A DNA stretch of 64,000 nt. Origin: Sandaracinobacteroides sp041909755. GTDB lineage: Bacteria > Pseudomonadota > Alphaproteobacteria > Sphingomonadales > Sphingomonadaceae. The notes below the pieces were generated by a model. The model saw only the letters and a program-made list of their open reading frames with translations. It had not been told where the DNA came from and did no database searches. The position numbers were made by a program, and so were the translations under genes. Below, one piece after another: positions 42,850 to 51,075 of the stretch (the stretch's first letter is position 1; each line of letters opens with the position of its first letter). Location: NCBI RefSeq assembly GCF_041909755.1, contig NZ_JAYRCW010000001.1:26420-90419 (forward strand), given 5' to 3'.

Positions 42850-43949
42850 CAGGCGGCCGCGATCTCGTTCAGCGCCGCGATCACGCCGCCGGTTTCATCC
42901 GCCGTGCCGACGGAGATGCGCACGGCATGCGGCAGCCCCTGACCGGGCAGCCAGCGGGTGATGTAGCCGCGCTGGGCGAGGCCCTTGTGGATCGCTTCGG
43001 CCGAAAGGGGGCCGCTTTCCGGGCAGGTCATCAGCACGAAATTGCCTTCGGACGGGATGGCGCGCAGCCCCTTGTTGCCCAGCCGGCTGATCGCATCGGA
43101 GAGGCGCGTCCGCTGTTCGCGGTTCCAGGCGCGGCAGCGGCTGACGAACTCCTGATCGTCGAGCGCGGCTTCGGCCGCGGCGAGCGCGGGCACCGAGATC
43201 GGGAAGGGGGCGCGCACCCGGTTCAGCTCGGTGATCAGCGGTGCCGCGCCGGTGGCCCAGCCCACGCGCAGGCCGCCGAGGCCGTAGATCTTGGAAAAGG
43301 TGCGGGTGACGAGGACGTTGGTTGTCGTCTGCGCCAGCGCGAGGCCGCCATCCGGATCGGCCTCGTCCAGATATTCGGCATAGGCCTGATCCACCACCAG
43401 CAGCACGTCGCGGCGGAGGCCGGCATGGAGGCGGGCGACTTCGCTGGCCGGGATCATCGTGCCGGTGGGGTTGTTGGGGTTCGCGAGGAAGACGATGCGG
43501 GTGTCTTCGCGGACCGTGCGAAGGATGGCGTCCACATCGGCGGCATAGTCCGCATCCGGCGCGGCGAGCGGCTCTGCCCCCGCACGGCGGGCGGCGATGG
43601 GATAGACCATGAAGCCATGGTTCACATGCACCACGCTGTCGCCCGGCTTGCAGTAGATCAGCGGCAGAAGCTGCAGGATCTCGTCAGAGCCGGTGCCGCA
43701 GGCGACGAGCTCCGGGTTCAGGCCGTGCAGCTTCGCGATCTTGTGGCGCAGCGCCTCTGCGGTGCCGTCCGGATAGCGGTGGCTGCCGGCGGCGGCGTCC
43801 TTCAGCGCTTCGATGGCGAGCGGGCTTGCGCCCCAGGGATTCTCGTTGGACGAGAGCTTCACCGGGCTGGCGTGGCCGCCGCCCTTGGCTGAGCCGGGAA
43901 CATAGGCCTGGATCGCGGAGATCCACGGATTGGGAACAGGTGCGGTCAT
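42849..43949 (-). CDS. hisC: Histidinol-phosphate aminotransferase
   Basis: PLP enzyme converting imidazole-acetol phosphate to histidinol phosphate; in this setting beside tyrC it may also act on prephenate or aromatic keto acids. The 366-residue class I/II aminotransferase has KLSSNENPWGASP, GTGSDEILQLL, FLANPNNPTGT, and the PLP lysine in TRTFSKIYGLGGLRVGW. Its stop overlaps the tyrC start by one base. Divergent from metX with 87 bp between starts. Confidence 0.95.
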   Translation of the reverse strand: MTAPVPNPWISAIQAYVPGSAKGGGHASPVKLSSNENPWGASPLAIEALKDAAAGSHRYPDGTAEALRHKIAKLHGLNPELVACGTGSDEILQLLPLIYCKPGDSVVHVNHGFMVYPIAARRAGAEPLAAPDADYAADVDAILRTVREDTRIVFLANPNNPTGTMIPASEVARLHAGLRRDVLLVVDQAYAEYLDEADPDGGLALAQTTTNVLVTRTFSKIYGLGGLRVGWATGAAPLITELNRVRAPFPISVPALAAAEAALDDQEFVSRCRAWNREQRTRLSDAISRLGNKGLRAIPSEGNFVLMTCPESGPLSAEAIHKGLAQRGYITRWLPGQGLPHAVRISVGTADETGGVIAALNEIAAA

Positions 43950-44036
43950 GGGCGATGCCGTTAGGCGCGTGGGATGCGGGGGGCAAGTGCGCGCCGCCTT
44001 TGCCAGCGGCGGGCGGCGCTGCTAGGCGCTGGCGCC

Positions 44037-45152
44037 GTGTCGCCCAAGGTCGCCCATAATCATGTCCGCCTGCCGCAGGACCTGCCGCTCGAATCCGGGC
44101 AGGTGCTGCCGCGCCCGGCCATCGGCTTCGAGACGCTGGGCAGGCTGAATGCGGACCGCTCGAACGCGATCCTGATCTGCCATGCGCTGACCGGGGACCA
44201 GTATGTGGCCAGCCCGCATCCGGTGACGGGAAAGCCGGGCTGGTGGACGCGGATGGTGGGGCCGGGCCTGCCGATCGACCCGGAGCGGCATTTCATCATC
44301 TGCTCCAACGTGATCGGCGGCTGCATGGGGAGCGAAGGCCCCGCGAGCCCGCATCCGGTGGACGGTGCGCCCTGGGCGCTGCGGTTCCCGGTGATCACCA
44401 TCGCAGACATGGTGCGGGCGCAGGCCGGATTGCTCGATTCGCTGGGGGTGGAAACGCTGCTGGCGGTGGTGGGCGGATCGATGGGCGGGATGCAGGCCCT
44501 GCAATGGGCGGCGAGCTATCCGGGCCGGGTGCGATCGGTGCTGGTGATCGCCAGCGCGGCGCGGCACAGCGCGCAGAACATCGCCTTTCACGAAGTGGGG
44601 CGGCAGGCGATCATGGCCGACCCGAAGTGGAAGGGCGGCGCCTATGGCGCGGGGGAGGGGCCTGCGAAGGGGTTGGCGGTTGCGCGGATGGCGGCGCACA
44701 TCACCTATCTGTCGGAGGCGGGGCTGACGGCGAAGTTCGGCCGCCACCTGCAGCAGGGCAACGCCAAGAGTTTCGGGTTCGATGCGGATTTCCAGATCGA
44801 ATCCTATCTGCGGCACCAGGGGATGAGCTTCGTCGACCGGTTCGACGCCAACGCCTATCTCTATATCACCCGCGCGCTCGATTATTTCGACCTGGCGGAG
44901 GATTATGGCGGGCAGCTGGCGCAGGCCTTTGCCGCGACCGAGGCGCGGTTCTGCGTGATCTCGTTCGATACCGACTGGCTGTACCCGACGGCGGAATCGA
45001 AACGCATCGTGCAGGCGCTGGTGGCGGCGGGGCGGCATGCGAGCTTCGTGGAGCTGACGAGCCCCTTCGGCCATGATGCCTTCCTGCTGGACACGCCCGG
45101 CCTGAACGAGGTGGTGGACGGCTTCCTGAAAGCGGTGGAGCGGACGGCATGA
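44037..45152 (+). CDS. metX: Homoserine O-acetyltransferase
   Basis: Acylates homoserine in methionine biosynthesis. The 371-residue alpha/beta-hydrolase-fold enzyme has the nucleophile elbow GGSMGGMQALQWA, NVIGGCMGSEGPASPHP, and the late catalytic aspartate/histidine region ending FGHDAFLLD. GTG 44037 gives the family N-terminus; an earlier ATG at 43974 would add 21 unlike residues. Overlaps metW by four bases. Whether the acyl donor is acetyl- or succinyl-CoA cannot be read by eye. Confidence 0.93.
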   Translation: MSPKVAHNHVRLPQDLPLESGQVLPRPAIGFETLGRLNADRSNAILICHALTGDQYVASPHPVTGKPGWWTRMVGPGLPIDPERHFIICSNVIGGCMGSEGPASPHPVDGAPWALRFPVITIADMVRAQAGLLDSLGVETLLAVVGGSMGGMQALQWAASYPGRVRSVLVIASAARHSAQNIAFHEVGRQAIMADPKWKGGAYGAGEGPAKGLAVARMAAHITYLSEAGLTAKFGRHLQQGNAKSFGFDADFQIESYLRHQGMSFVDRFDANAYLYITRALDYFDLAEDYGGQLAQAFAATEARFCVISFDTDWLYPTAESKRIVQALVAAGRHASFVELTSPFGHDAFLLDTPGLNEVVDGFLKAVERTA

Positions 45153-45736
45153 ACGGGCTGACCGCGCGACTGAGGCAGGTGGCGGCCCAGATTCCGGCCG
45201 GGGCCACCGTGCTGGATGTCGGCTGTTCGGATGGCCGGCTGCTGGCGCACCTGCGCGATGCGAAGCAGGTGGACGGGCGCGGGATCGAACTGGATCCGGC
45301 GCGGGTGGCGGCGGCCGTGGGGCGCGGACTGTCGGTTGTGCAGGGCGATGCGACGAGCGACCTTGCCGTGTTTCCCGACCAGTCCGTTGACTATGCGGTG
45401 TTGTCGGAGACGCTGCAGGCGATGGAGGCGCCGCGGCAGGTGCTGGCCGAGCTGGTGCGGATCGGGCGGCGCGCGGTCGTCGCTTTCCCGAACTTCGGCT
45501 TCTGGCGGGTGCGGGCGCATCTGCTGCTGAAGGGGCGGATGCCGGTGACGCGGACGCTGCCGGTGAGCTGGTACGAGACCGAGAATATCCACTTCTGCAC
45601 CATCGACGATTTCCGTGCGCTGGCGCGGGAGATGGGCCTGACGATCGAGAGTGAGGCCTATCTGGCGGGGGAGACCCCGATCGGCGCGTGGCCCAACCTG
45701 AGGGCGGACCACGCGCTGTTCGTGCTGCGTCGCTGA
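45149..45736 (+). CDS. metW: Methionine biosynthesis protein MetW
   Basis: A 195-residue methyltransferase-fold protein of the MetW family, which accompanies and supports MetX in homoserine acylation in proteobacteria. The SAM-like fold shows VLDVGCSDGRLLAHL, VVQGDATSDLAVFPD, YAVLSETLQAM and VAFPNFGFWRVR, then the ETENIHFCTIDDF block specific to the family. ATGA coupling to metX. Confidence 0.95.
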   Translation: MNGLTARLRQVAAQIPAGATVLDVGCSDGRLLAHLRDAKQVDGRGIELDPARVAAAVGRGLSVVQGDATSDLAVFPDQSVDYAVLSETLQAMEAPRQVLAELVRIGRRAVVAFPNFGFWRVRAHLLLKGRMPVTRTLPVSWYETENIHFCTIDDFRALAREMGLTIESEAYLAGETPIGAWPNLRADHALFVLRR

Positions 45737-45740
45737 CCGG

Positions 45741-46097
45741 TCAGACGGAGGCTGTCGCCAGCTTTTCCATCACCTTCTTGTGCAGCCAGATGTTCATTTC
45801 CGCACTGCCGTCGAGCGCGCCGGTGTAGCCGAGGTCGGTCGCCAGTTCCTTGCGGGCCGCCAGCGAGCTGTCCATCCCGACGAGCTTCATGAGATCGACG
45901 ATCGACGTCTTGTAGTTGGAGGGCTGGCCGCGCTTTTCGGCCATATAGGCGAGCGTTTCCTCCAGATCGACCGGCTGCGGCTTCGGCGGCGGTGGCGGCG
46001 TGGCGGCGGCGGGCGCGGGCGGCGCCTTTTTCGCGGCGACTTCCTTCGCCTCGTCGCTGCCGAAGATCGCATCCTTCAAGGTCGAGAACAGCCCCAT
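45741..46097 (-). CDS. DUF3597 protein
   Basis: A 118-residue protein. A short N-terminal MGLFSTLKDAIFG is followed by an Ala/Pro-rich linker and the compact C-terminal DUF3597 domain (NYKTSIVDLMKLVGMDSSL, LGYTGALDGSAEMNIWLHK). The family has no assigned function. AAGGAGG lies six bases before the ATG. It is 92 bp downstream of the ATP-grasp gene on the same strand; DUF3597 is widespread, so this proximity need not mean a shared role. Confidence 0.88.
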   Translation of the reverse strand: MGLFSTLKDAIFGSDEAKEVAAKKAPPAPAAATPPPPPKPQPVDLEETLAYMAEKRGQPSNYKTSIVDLMKLVGMDSSLAARKELATDLGYTGALDGSAEMNIWLHKKVMEKLATASV

Positions 46098-46189
46098 GTC
46101 TTCCTCCTTATTCGAGTGCAGAGGCCAAGATTTGGCCCTGTCCGTCGCCGGGCGCAAGGGGAATTCGCGGGATTTTCGGGGCGGTTATC

Positions 46190-47134
46190 CTATTGTCCGT
46201 GCTGCCTGTCGTGCCGTTCGAGGCAGGCCGCGATGGCCTGCGGCACGGGCTGGCCGGTGCGTTCCGAGGCGAAGAGATATTCACCGGCCGGGTTCACCTC
46301 GAGGAAGACATGCTCGCCTTCGGGCGTGACGCGGAAATCGACGGCGCCATAGGCGAGGCTCAGCCGCTTCATCAGCATGTCCAGGCGTTCGGCCACCTCG
46401 TCCGGCAGCCGATAGGGGGTGACCGTCGCGGAGCCGAGGCCGGGGCGGTAATCCGCTTCATATTCCGGCTCTGAGCGGATGGCGGCGGTGAACATCTCGC
46501 CATCGACATAGGTGGTGCGCAGATCGAGATCGGCGGCGACGAAGGACTGGAATGTGACGGGGGCGAAGCGCACCTGATCGAGCCGGGCGAGATCGGCGCT
46601 GCCGAGGCGCTCGGTGTGGCGGGGCGCTTCGGCGATGTTGCGGAAGGCCTTGCGGATCACCTGTTCGGGGCCGCGTGCCTCGATGAAGGCGCGGGCTTCG
46701 GCGGGATCGTTGGTGACGAGCGTGTCGGGCACGGCGAGGCCGACGGCCATCGCCTCCCGCAGCTGCCACAGCTTGCGCTGCGCCCGGTCGTCTGCATGGG
46801 GCTGGTTCATCCAGAAGCAGTCGAGCGAGGCCCAGATGCCGCCGAGCGCTTCGGTTGATTCGGACCATGCGAAGAGGCGCGATGTCGGGTCTGTCAGGGC
46901 CGGGTCCATCTCAAGCGGGCGGATGCGGCGGTACCAGGCGGCGCCCACCGTTTCGAGATCGATCCATTCGCCATCGGGCAGGCGGAGCGCGAGGCGCCGT
47001 TCGCCGCCGGCGCGCATGGCAAGCGCGAGCCGGGACGGGAACCAGTCTGTGCTGACGAGCCGCCACGGACGGGACAGATGCGCGGTGACGCGGTCCACAT
47101 GGCTGTTTTCGGGGAAGGAGATGATGAGGATCAT
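46190..47134 (-). CDS. MvdC/MvdD-type ATP-grasp ligase (graspetide synthetase-like)
   Basis: ATP-grasp enzyme of the group that builds side-chain ester or amide links in ribosomal peptides. The 314 residues begin ILIISFPENSHVDRVTAHL and follow the family layout: AAWYRRIRPLE, LGGIWASLDCFWMNQPHADD, AVPDTLVTNDPAEARAF, FQSFVAADLDLRTTYVDGEM, and the metal/ATP-binding end YGAVDFRVTPEG and FLEVNPAGEYLF. It lies 47 bp behind the metalloprotease gene on the same strand, so co-transcription is likely. No free-standing precursor peptide was recognised; the Lys-Asp/Glu repeat of the protease is a candidate substrate. No strong ribosome-binding site precedes the start. Confidence 0.88.
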   Translation of the reverse strand: MILIISFPENSHVDRVTAHLSRPWRLVSTDWFPSRLALAMRAGGERRLALRLPDGEWIDLETVGAAWYRRIRPLEMDPALTDPTSRLFAWSESTEALGGIWASLDCFWMNQPHADDRAQRKLWQLREAMAVGLAVPDTLVTNDPAEARAFIEARGPEQVIRKAFRNIAEAPRHTERLGSADLARLDQVRFAPVTFQSFVAADLDLRTTYVDGEMFTAAIRSEPEYEADYRPGLGSATVTPYRLPDEVAERLDMLMKRLSLAYGAVDFRVTPEGEHVFLEVNPAGEYLFASERTGQPVPQAIAACLERHDRQHGQ

Positions 47135-47181
47135 CGGGTGGCGGCGGCCATGGCGGGGTCAGGCCATGGCCGCCTGCCTTC

Positions 47182-48735
47182 TCAGCCGGCGTTGGCGCGG
47201 AGTTCGGCAAGCGCCGCCTCCAGCGCCTGGCCGAGTTGCTGCCCTTCGCCGGTGAGCTGGCCGGACTGGTGGAGCGCCGCCAGCGCCTCCAGCACCTGCG
47301 CGCCCACCGCCAGCACCAGCTGCGCGGCGCCGCCGTCGTCGCGGCCCTGGCCGCCGCCCAGCACGAACGGCGTCGCGCCGCCGATCGCCGGATTGATGGC
47401 CGGGTTCACCAGCGGCCCGGCCGGATCGACCAGCGGGCCGGGATCGAAGCCCTTCGGGTTTTCGAACAGGCTCTTCTGCGGATCGAACACCGCCTCTTTC
47501 GGCCGATCCTTGATGAGGTCCTTCGGACGTTCCTTCACGAACTCCTTCGGGCGATCCTTGGCCGCGTCTTTCGGGAAGTCCTTCGCGCCTTCTTTCGGCA
47601 CGTCCTTCACCCCGTCCTTCGGTCCTTCCTTGATGGGATCCTTGGGCAGGTCCTTCGCGAACTCCTTCACCGGCTCCTTCACGAAATCCTTTGGCCGGTC
47701 CTTCGGAAGATCCTTGATGGCATCCTTCGGGATTTCCTTCGCGAATTCCTTGATCGGTTCCTTGATGGCGTCCTTGATGATGCTCTTGCCGCCGCACGGC
47801 ACGCTGGAGCCGATGGCGCTGCGCGGGCCATCGAGGCAGGCCTGCATCCGCGCGACCTGCCCGGTGGTGAACATGAACATGCCGGCGTCGTCGGTATAAT
47901 CCATGTAATTCATGAACATGTCGCCGTTGGGGCCGTTCGAGCAGCTGACTTTCGGGAAGCTGGGCATGCCGGTGTTCGGGCCGCCCTGATTCGGCGTGTC
48001 GGAGACGAAATCCGATCCGCCGCAGCCGTCGCCGTCGTCGCCCCAGATGTGGCGGAGGTTGAGCCAGTGGCCGACTTCGTGGGTGGCGGTGCGCCCCTTG
48101 TTGAAGGGCGCAGCAGCCGTGCCCTCGGTGCCGAAGGCGGTGTGGGTGCAGACGACGCCGTCCGTTGCAGCGGGGCCGCCGGGGAACTGGGCGTAACCGA
48201 GCAGGCCGCCGCCCAGCTTGCAGACCCAGATGTTCAGATACTCGTCTGCGGGCCATGGGTTGGCGCCGCCTGTCGCCGCCGATTTCACCCTGTCGTCAGA
48301 GGAGAAGCTGGTGACGCTGGTGCTGGTGCGGGTGACGCCGTCGGTCGGGTTGCCGTTGGGGTCTGTCGTCGCCAGTTCGAAGACGATGCGGGAATCGGCC
48401 GCCAGCGGCGCGAAGGCTGCGGGAACGTTGGAAACATCCCCGTTCTTCTTGCGAAAATCGTCGTTCAAGACCTTGATCTGGCTGTCGATCTGGGCCTTCG
48501 AGATATTCTCGGCCGCGGTCCGGTGCACGACATGGACGACGACCGGGATCTTCGTGCAGCCGCTGCGCTGGGCCAGCATGCCCTGTTCGGCGCGGAAGGC
48601 CATCTCCTCGATCTTTTCCCGGTTCGCGACATAGCGCGCATCGGTCGCCATCAGCCGGTGGTGAACCGCCATCGCCGCGCAGCTGCGCGTGACGGGCAGG
48701 TCATTCTCGTCGTCGCTGTCCTTGTTCTTGGCCAT
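47182..48735 (-). CDS. M43 (pappalysin-like) metalloprotease with Lys-Asp/Glu tetrapeptide repeat tail
   Basis: A 517-residue protein in three parts. Residues 1-310 form a metzincin protease of family M43: zinc motif HEVGHWLNLRH (H219, E220, H223, H229) and Met-turn MNYMDY (M278). Residues 319-414 are 24 tandem tetrapeptides x-[IPAV]-K-[DE]. The last 100 residues are Pro/Gly-rich and then helical. No signal peptide is visible; the N-terminus is acidic and polar, unusual because M43 enzymes are normally secreted. AGGAGG precedes the start. It lies between a small beta-rich protein gene and an ATP-grasp ligase gene. Substrate unknown. Confidence 0.88.
   Translation of the reverse strand: MAKNKDSDDENDLPVTRSCAAMAVHHRLMATDARYVANREKIEEMAFRAEQGMLAQRSGCTKIPVVVHVVHRTAAENISKAQIDSQIKVLNDDFRKKNGDVSNVPAAFAPLAADSRIVFELATTDPNGNPTDGVTRTSTSVTSFSSDDRVKSAATGGANPWPADEYLNIWVCKLGGGLLGYAQFPGGPAATDGVVCTHTAFGTEGTAAAPFNKGRTATHEVGHWLNLRHIWGDDGDGCGGSDFVSDTPNQGGPNTGMPSFPKVSCSNGPNGDMFMNYMDYTDDAGMFMFTTGQVARMQACLDGPRSAIGSSVPCGGKSIIKDAIKEPIKEFAKEIPKDAIKDLPKDRPKDFVKEPVKEFAKDLPKDPIKEGPKDGVKDVPKEGAKDFPKDAAKDRPKEFVKERPKDLIKDRPKEAVFDPQKSLFENPKGFDPGPLVDPAGPLVNPAINPAIGGATPFVLGGGQGRDDGGAAQLVLAVGAQVLEALAALHQSGQLTGEGQQLGQALEAALAELRANAG
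47494..47781 (-). repeat. 24 tandem 12-bp units encoding x-[IPAV]-K-[DE]
   Basis: A 288-bp tract inside the metalloprotease gene, coding residues 319-414. Every fourth residue pair is Lys followed by Asp (14 units) or Glu (10 units); the residue before Lys is Pro (10), Ile (6), Ala (4) or Val (4). There is no interruption. The nucleotide repeats are diverged, so the pattern is kept at the protein level. A degenerate unit (AVFD) and PQKS follow. Confidence 0.95.
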
Positions 48736-48813
48736 GTTCAGTCTCCCTCCTGCCGCCTCGGGGCATTGGTGGCACTGGCTGCTGGCGGCCTTGTTTTCAG
48801 TCAGTCAGCTTCG

Positions 48814-49134
48814 TCATTCCCGTTTCAGAACAATCGTTTCAGCATCGGTCTTTTCGACGGAATAGGTTCCGGACCAGCCGGGGAGGTCGATCCGCAGGCG
48901 GTTGCCCGCAACATCCCAGTGGCCGCCGCCCGCGCTTTCGAGCCGATCAGTCGGCCCGGGCGCGCCGGCGCGCGCCAGGCGCCCTGCGGCGAGGGTGAGC
49001 GTGCGCCGCCCGCGCGCAGGGGGAATATCGGCTTCGGAGGATTTCAGGACGAGGCGGTCGGCGCTGCCGAGTTCACGCAGTTCGACCCATTCGCCGGTCA
49101 CTGCCGCAGAAATGCTGTCGTCTTGCCCCGGCAT
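48814..49134 (-). CDS. Small predicted beta-barrel protein upstream of the M43 protease
   Basis: A 106-residue soluble protein without signal peptide or cysteines. It shows alternating hydrophobic strands: GEWVELREL, DRLVLKSSE, IPPARGRRTLTLAAG, GPTDRLESAGGGHWDV, NRLRIDLPGW, GTYSVEKTDAETIVLKRE. The pattern PPARGRR, GPTDR and a later G-x-W suggests a small lipocalin-like barrel; this is a judgement from pattern only. GGGAGG six bases before ATG 49134 fixes the start. It precedes the metalloprotease by 78 bp on the same strand. Confidence 0.72.
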   Translation of the reverse strand: MPGQDDSISAAVTGEWVELRELGSADRLVLKSSEADIPPARGRRTLTLAAGRLARAGAPGPTDRLESAGGGHWDVAGNRLRIDLPGWSGTYSVEKTDAETIVLKRE

Positions 49135-49248
49135 GCCCCGCCTCCCGTGCGGAGACATTGGTTAACAGCTGCAAATGAGTCAATACGTCAGCATAACATG
49201 CTGGTAATTAATGAATTTTCGATCCGAAAATATGCTGCGGTGCGGCAT

Positions 49249-50430
49249 TCAATGGCTGCGGGTGAGTTCCCGCATCGCCCGGTCGAGTCCATCGAGGGTG
49301 AGGGGGAACATCCGGCCTTCCATCAGCGTCTTCATCATCTGGATGGACTGGCTGTGGCCCCAATGCTGTTCCGGGATCGGGTTCAGCCAGGCGGCGGAAT
49401 GATAGACGCCCGTCAGGCGCTTCATCCACACATCGCCGGCCTCCTCGTTCCAATGCTCCACGGACCCGCCGGCATAGTTGATCTCATAGGGGCTCATGGA
49501 CGCGTCGCCCACGAACAGCAGCTTGTAATCATGCGGGAATTTGTGAAGCACATCGAAGGTGGGCGTCCGTTCGGACCAGCGGCGCTTGTTGTCTTTCCAG
49601 ACCGCCTCGTACGGGCAGTTGTGGAAGTAGAAATATTCCAGGTGCTTGAACTCCGTCCGCGCGGCGGAAAACAGCTCTTCCATCACCTTCACATGCGGAT
49701 CCATCGAGCCGCCGACATCCAGGAACAGCAGCAGCTTCACGGCATTGTGCCGTTCGGGGCGCATCACGATGTCCAGATAGGCCTTGCGCGCGGTGCCCTT
49801 GATGGTGGCATCCAGATCCAGTTCGTCGGCTGCGCCTTCGCGGGCGAATTTCCGGAGCCGCCGGAGCGCGACCTTGATGTTGCGGGTGCCGAGTTCGACC
49901 GTGGAATCCAGGTTCTTGAAGTCGCGCTTGTCCCAGACCTTCAGGGCCTTGCCCTGGCGATTCTTGTCCTGCCCGATGCGGACGCCTTCCGGGTTGTAGC
50001 CGTTGGCGCCGAACGGCGACTTGCCCGCCGTGCCGATCCACTTGTTGCCGCCCTCGTGGCGCTTCTGCTGCTCCTCGAGCCGCTTCTTCAGCGTCTCCAT
50101 GATCTCGTCCCAGGAACCGAGCGACTTGATCTCGGCCATTTCCTCGGGCGTGAGATAGAGTTCGGCCAGCTTGCGCAGCCATTCTTCGGGAATTTCCGCG
50201 GTTCCGGTGTCGATCGTGGTTTCGAGGCCCTTGAAAACCTTGCCGAAAACCTGGTCGAACCGGTCCAGCAGGCCTTCATCCTTCACATAGACGGCGCGCG
50301 ACAGATAATAGAAATCATCGACGCGGTTTTCGATGACGCCCACCTGCATCGCCTCCAGCAGCATCAGATGCTCTTTCAGCGAGGCCGGGATCTTCGCGGC
50401 GCGCAGCTCATCAAGGAAATGAAGGAACAT
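49249..50430 (-). CDS. CoxE-like VWA domain protein
   Basis: A 393-residue protein of the CoxE/VWA group. The N-terminal half is helical (FLDELRAAKIPASLKEHLMLL is typical), with a charged stretch around 120-150. The C-terminal VWA domain has the modified metal site DVGGSMDPH. In this group VWA proteins usually work with a MoxR-type AAA ATPase in metal-enzyme or complex assembly; no MoxR gene lies in the window. Independent start, 72 bp downstream of the lipoprotein gene on the same strand. Confidence 0.88.
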   Translation of the reverse strand: MFLHFLDELRAAKIPASLKEHLMLLEAMQVGVIENRVDDFYYLSRAVYVKDEGLLDRFDQVFGKVFKGLETTIDTGTAEIPEEWLRKLAELYLTPEEMAEIKSLGSWDEIMETLKKRLEEQQKRHEGGNKWIGTAGKSPFGANGYNPEGVRIGQDKNRQGKALKVWDKRDFKNLDSTVELGTRNIKVALRRLRKFAREGAADELDLDATIKGTARKAYLDIVMRPERHNAVKLLLFLDVGGSMDPHVKVMEELFSAARTEFKHLEYFYFHNCPYEAVWKDNKRRWSERTPTFDVLHKFPHDYKLLFVGDASMSPYEINYAGGSVEHWNEEAGDVWMKRLTGVYHSAAWLNPIPEQHWGHSQSIQMMKTLMEGRMFPLTLDGLDRAMRELTRSH

Positions 50431-50502
50431 GGGCCGAGATTAGGCGTTCGGGGCAGCGGCGGCCAGCCCGCCAATTCAGGCAGGCGGCCCCCATCGGCAA
50501 CG

Positions 50503-51075
50503 CTATTGCAGGCGCATCGGGCGGGCTGTCTCGCGCCAGGCGTTCCTGTCTTCCTCCATCCGCCGGATCTGGGCGTCGGCCATGCCGGAGGTTATGACGA
50601 TTTCGGTGCCGGCGCCTTCGTCCGAGCGGGAGATGGCGATGAGGGCGCCGCCCGCCTTGTCCTTGCCGTCGCGCCCGGCGAAGATCCGCACCGCGCTGTC
50701 GGCTTCGTTGACAACCATCCCCGCCTTCACGCCCAGTTCCTTTGCCCTGGCGTCGTAGAAGGCGGCGACCTTTTCGACGGAATCTTCGGTCCGGAACACC
50801 ATCAGCCCGCCACCCCGGCCCCGGTTTCCATCGGATACCCGGGTTACCAGCCGTGCGCCCGGATAGGCCGGGGCGAAGGCCGGAAGTTCGGTGGAAAGGG
50901 TCAGGCTTTCCCCGTCGCTGGCGCTTTCCACCACCGCGCCACCCGATCCGGTGATCACGCTGGCCTTGCCGTCTTTCTGAACGATGACCTTGGGCTCGTC
51001 CTTGCAGGCGGCGAGCGCGAGGGACGCGGCGAGAAGAACGGTGACGAGAGAAACGCGGGTGGAGAAAGCGTGCAT
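50503..51075 (-). CDS. Predicted lipoprotein, unknown function
   Basis: A 190-residue lipoprotein with leader MHAFSTRVSLVTVLLAASLA and lipobox LALAAC. The mature part has VIVQKDGKASVITGSGG, then FAPAYPGARLVTRV and VAAFYDARAKELG, a layout seen in small envelope lipoproteins that compare a paired mean and fluctuating residue pattern, with no assigned role. AGGGAG lies about 10 bases before the ATG. Divergent from the SDR gene across a 277-bp gap. Confidence 0.8.
   Translation of the reverse strand: MHAFSTRVSLVTVLLAASLALAACKDEPKVIVQKDGKASVITGSGGAVVESASDGESLTLSTELPAFAPAYPGARLVTRVSDGNRGRGGGLMVFRTEDSVEKVAAFYDARAKELGVKAGMVVNEADSAVRIFAGRDGKDKAGGALIAISRSDEGAGTEIVITSGMADAQIRRMEEDRNAWRETARPMRLQ

Noticed and set aside
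45741..46097. DUF3597 protein as the graspetide precursor
   Set aside because: It has no repeated Thr/Ser-acid core and belongs to a widespread family found without ATP-grasp genes. It has its own strong ribosome-binding site 92 bp downstream.
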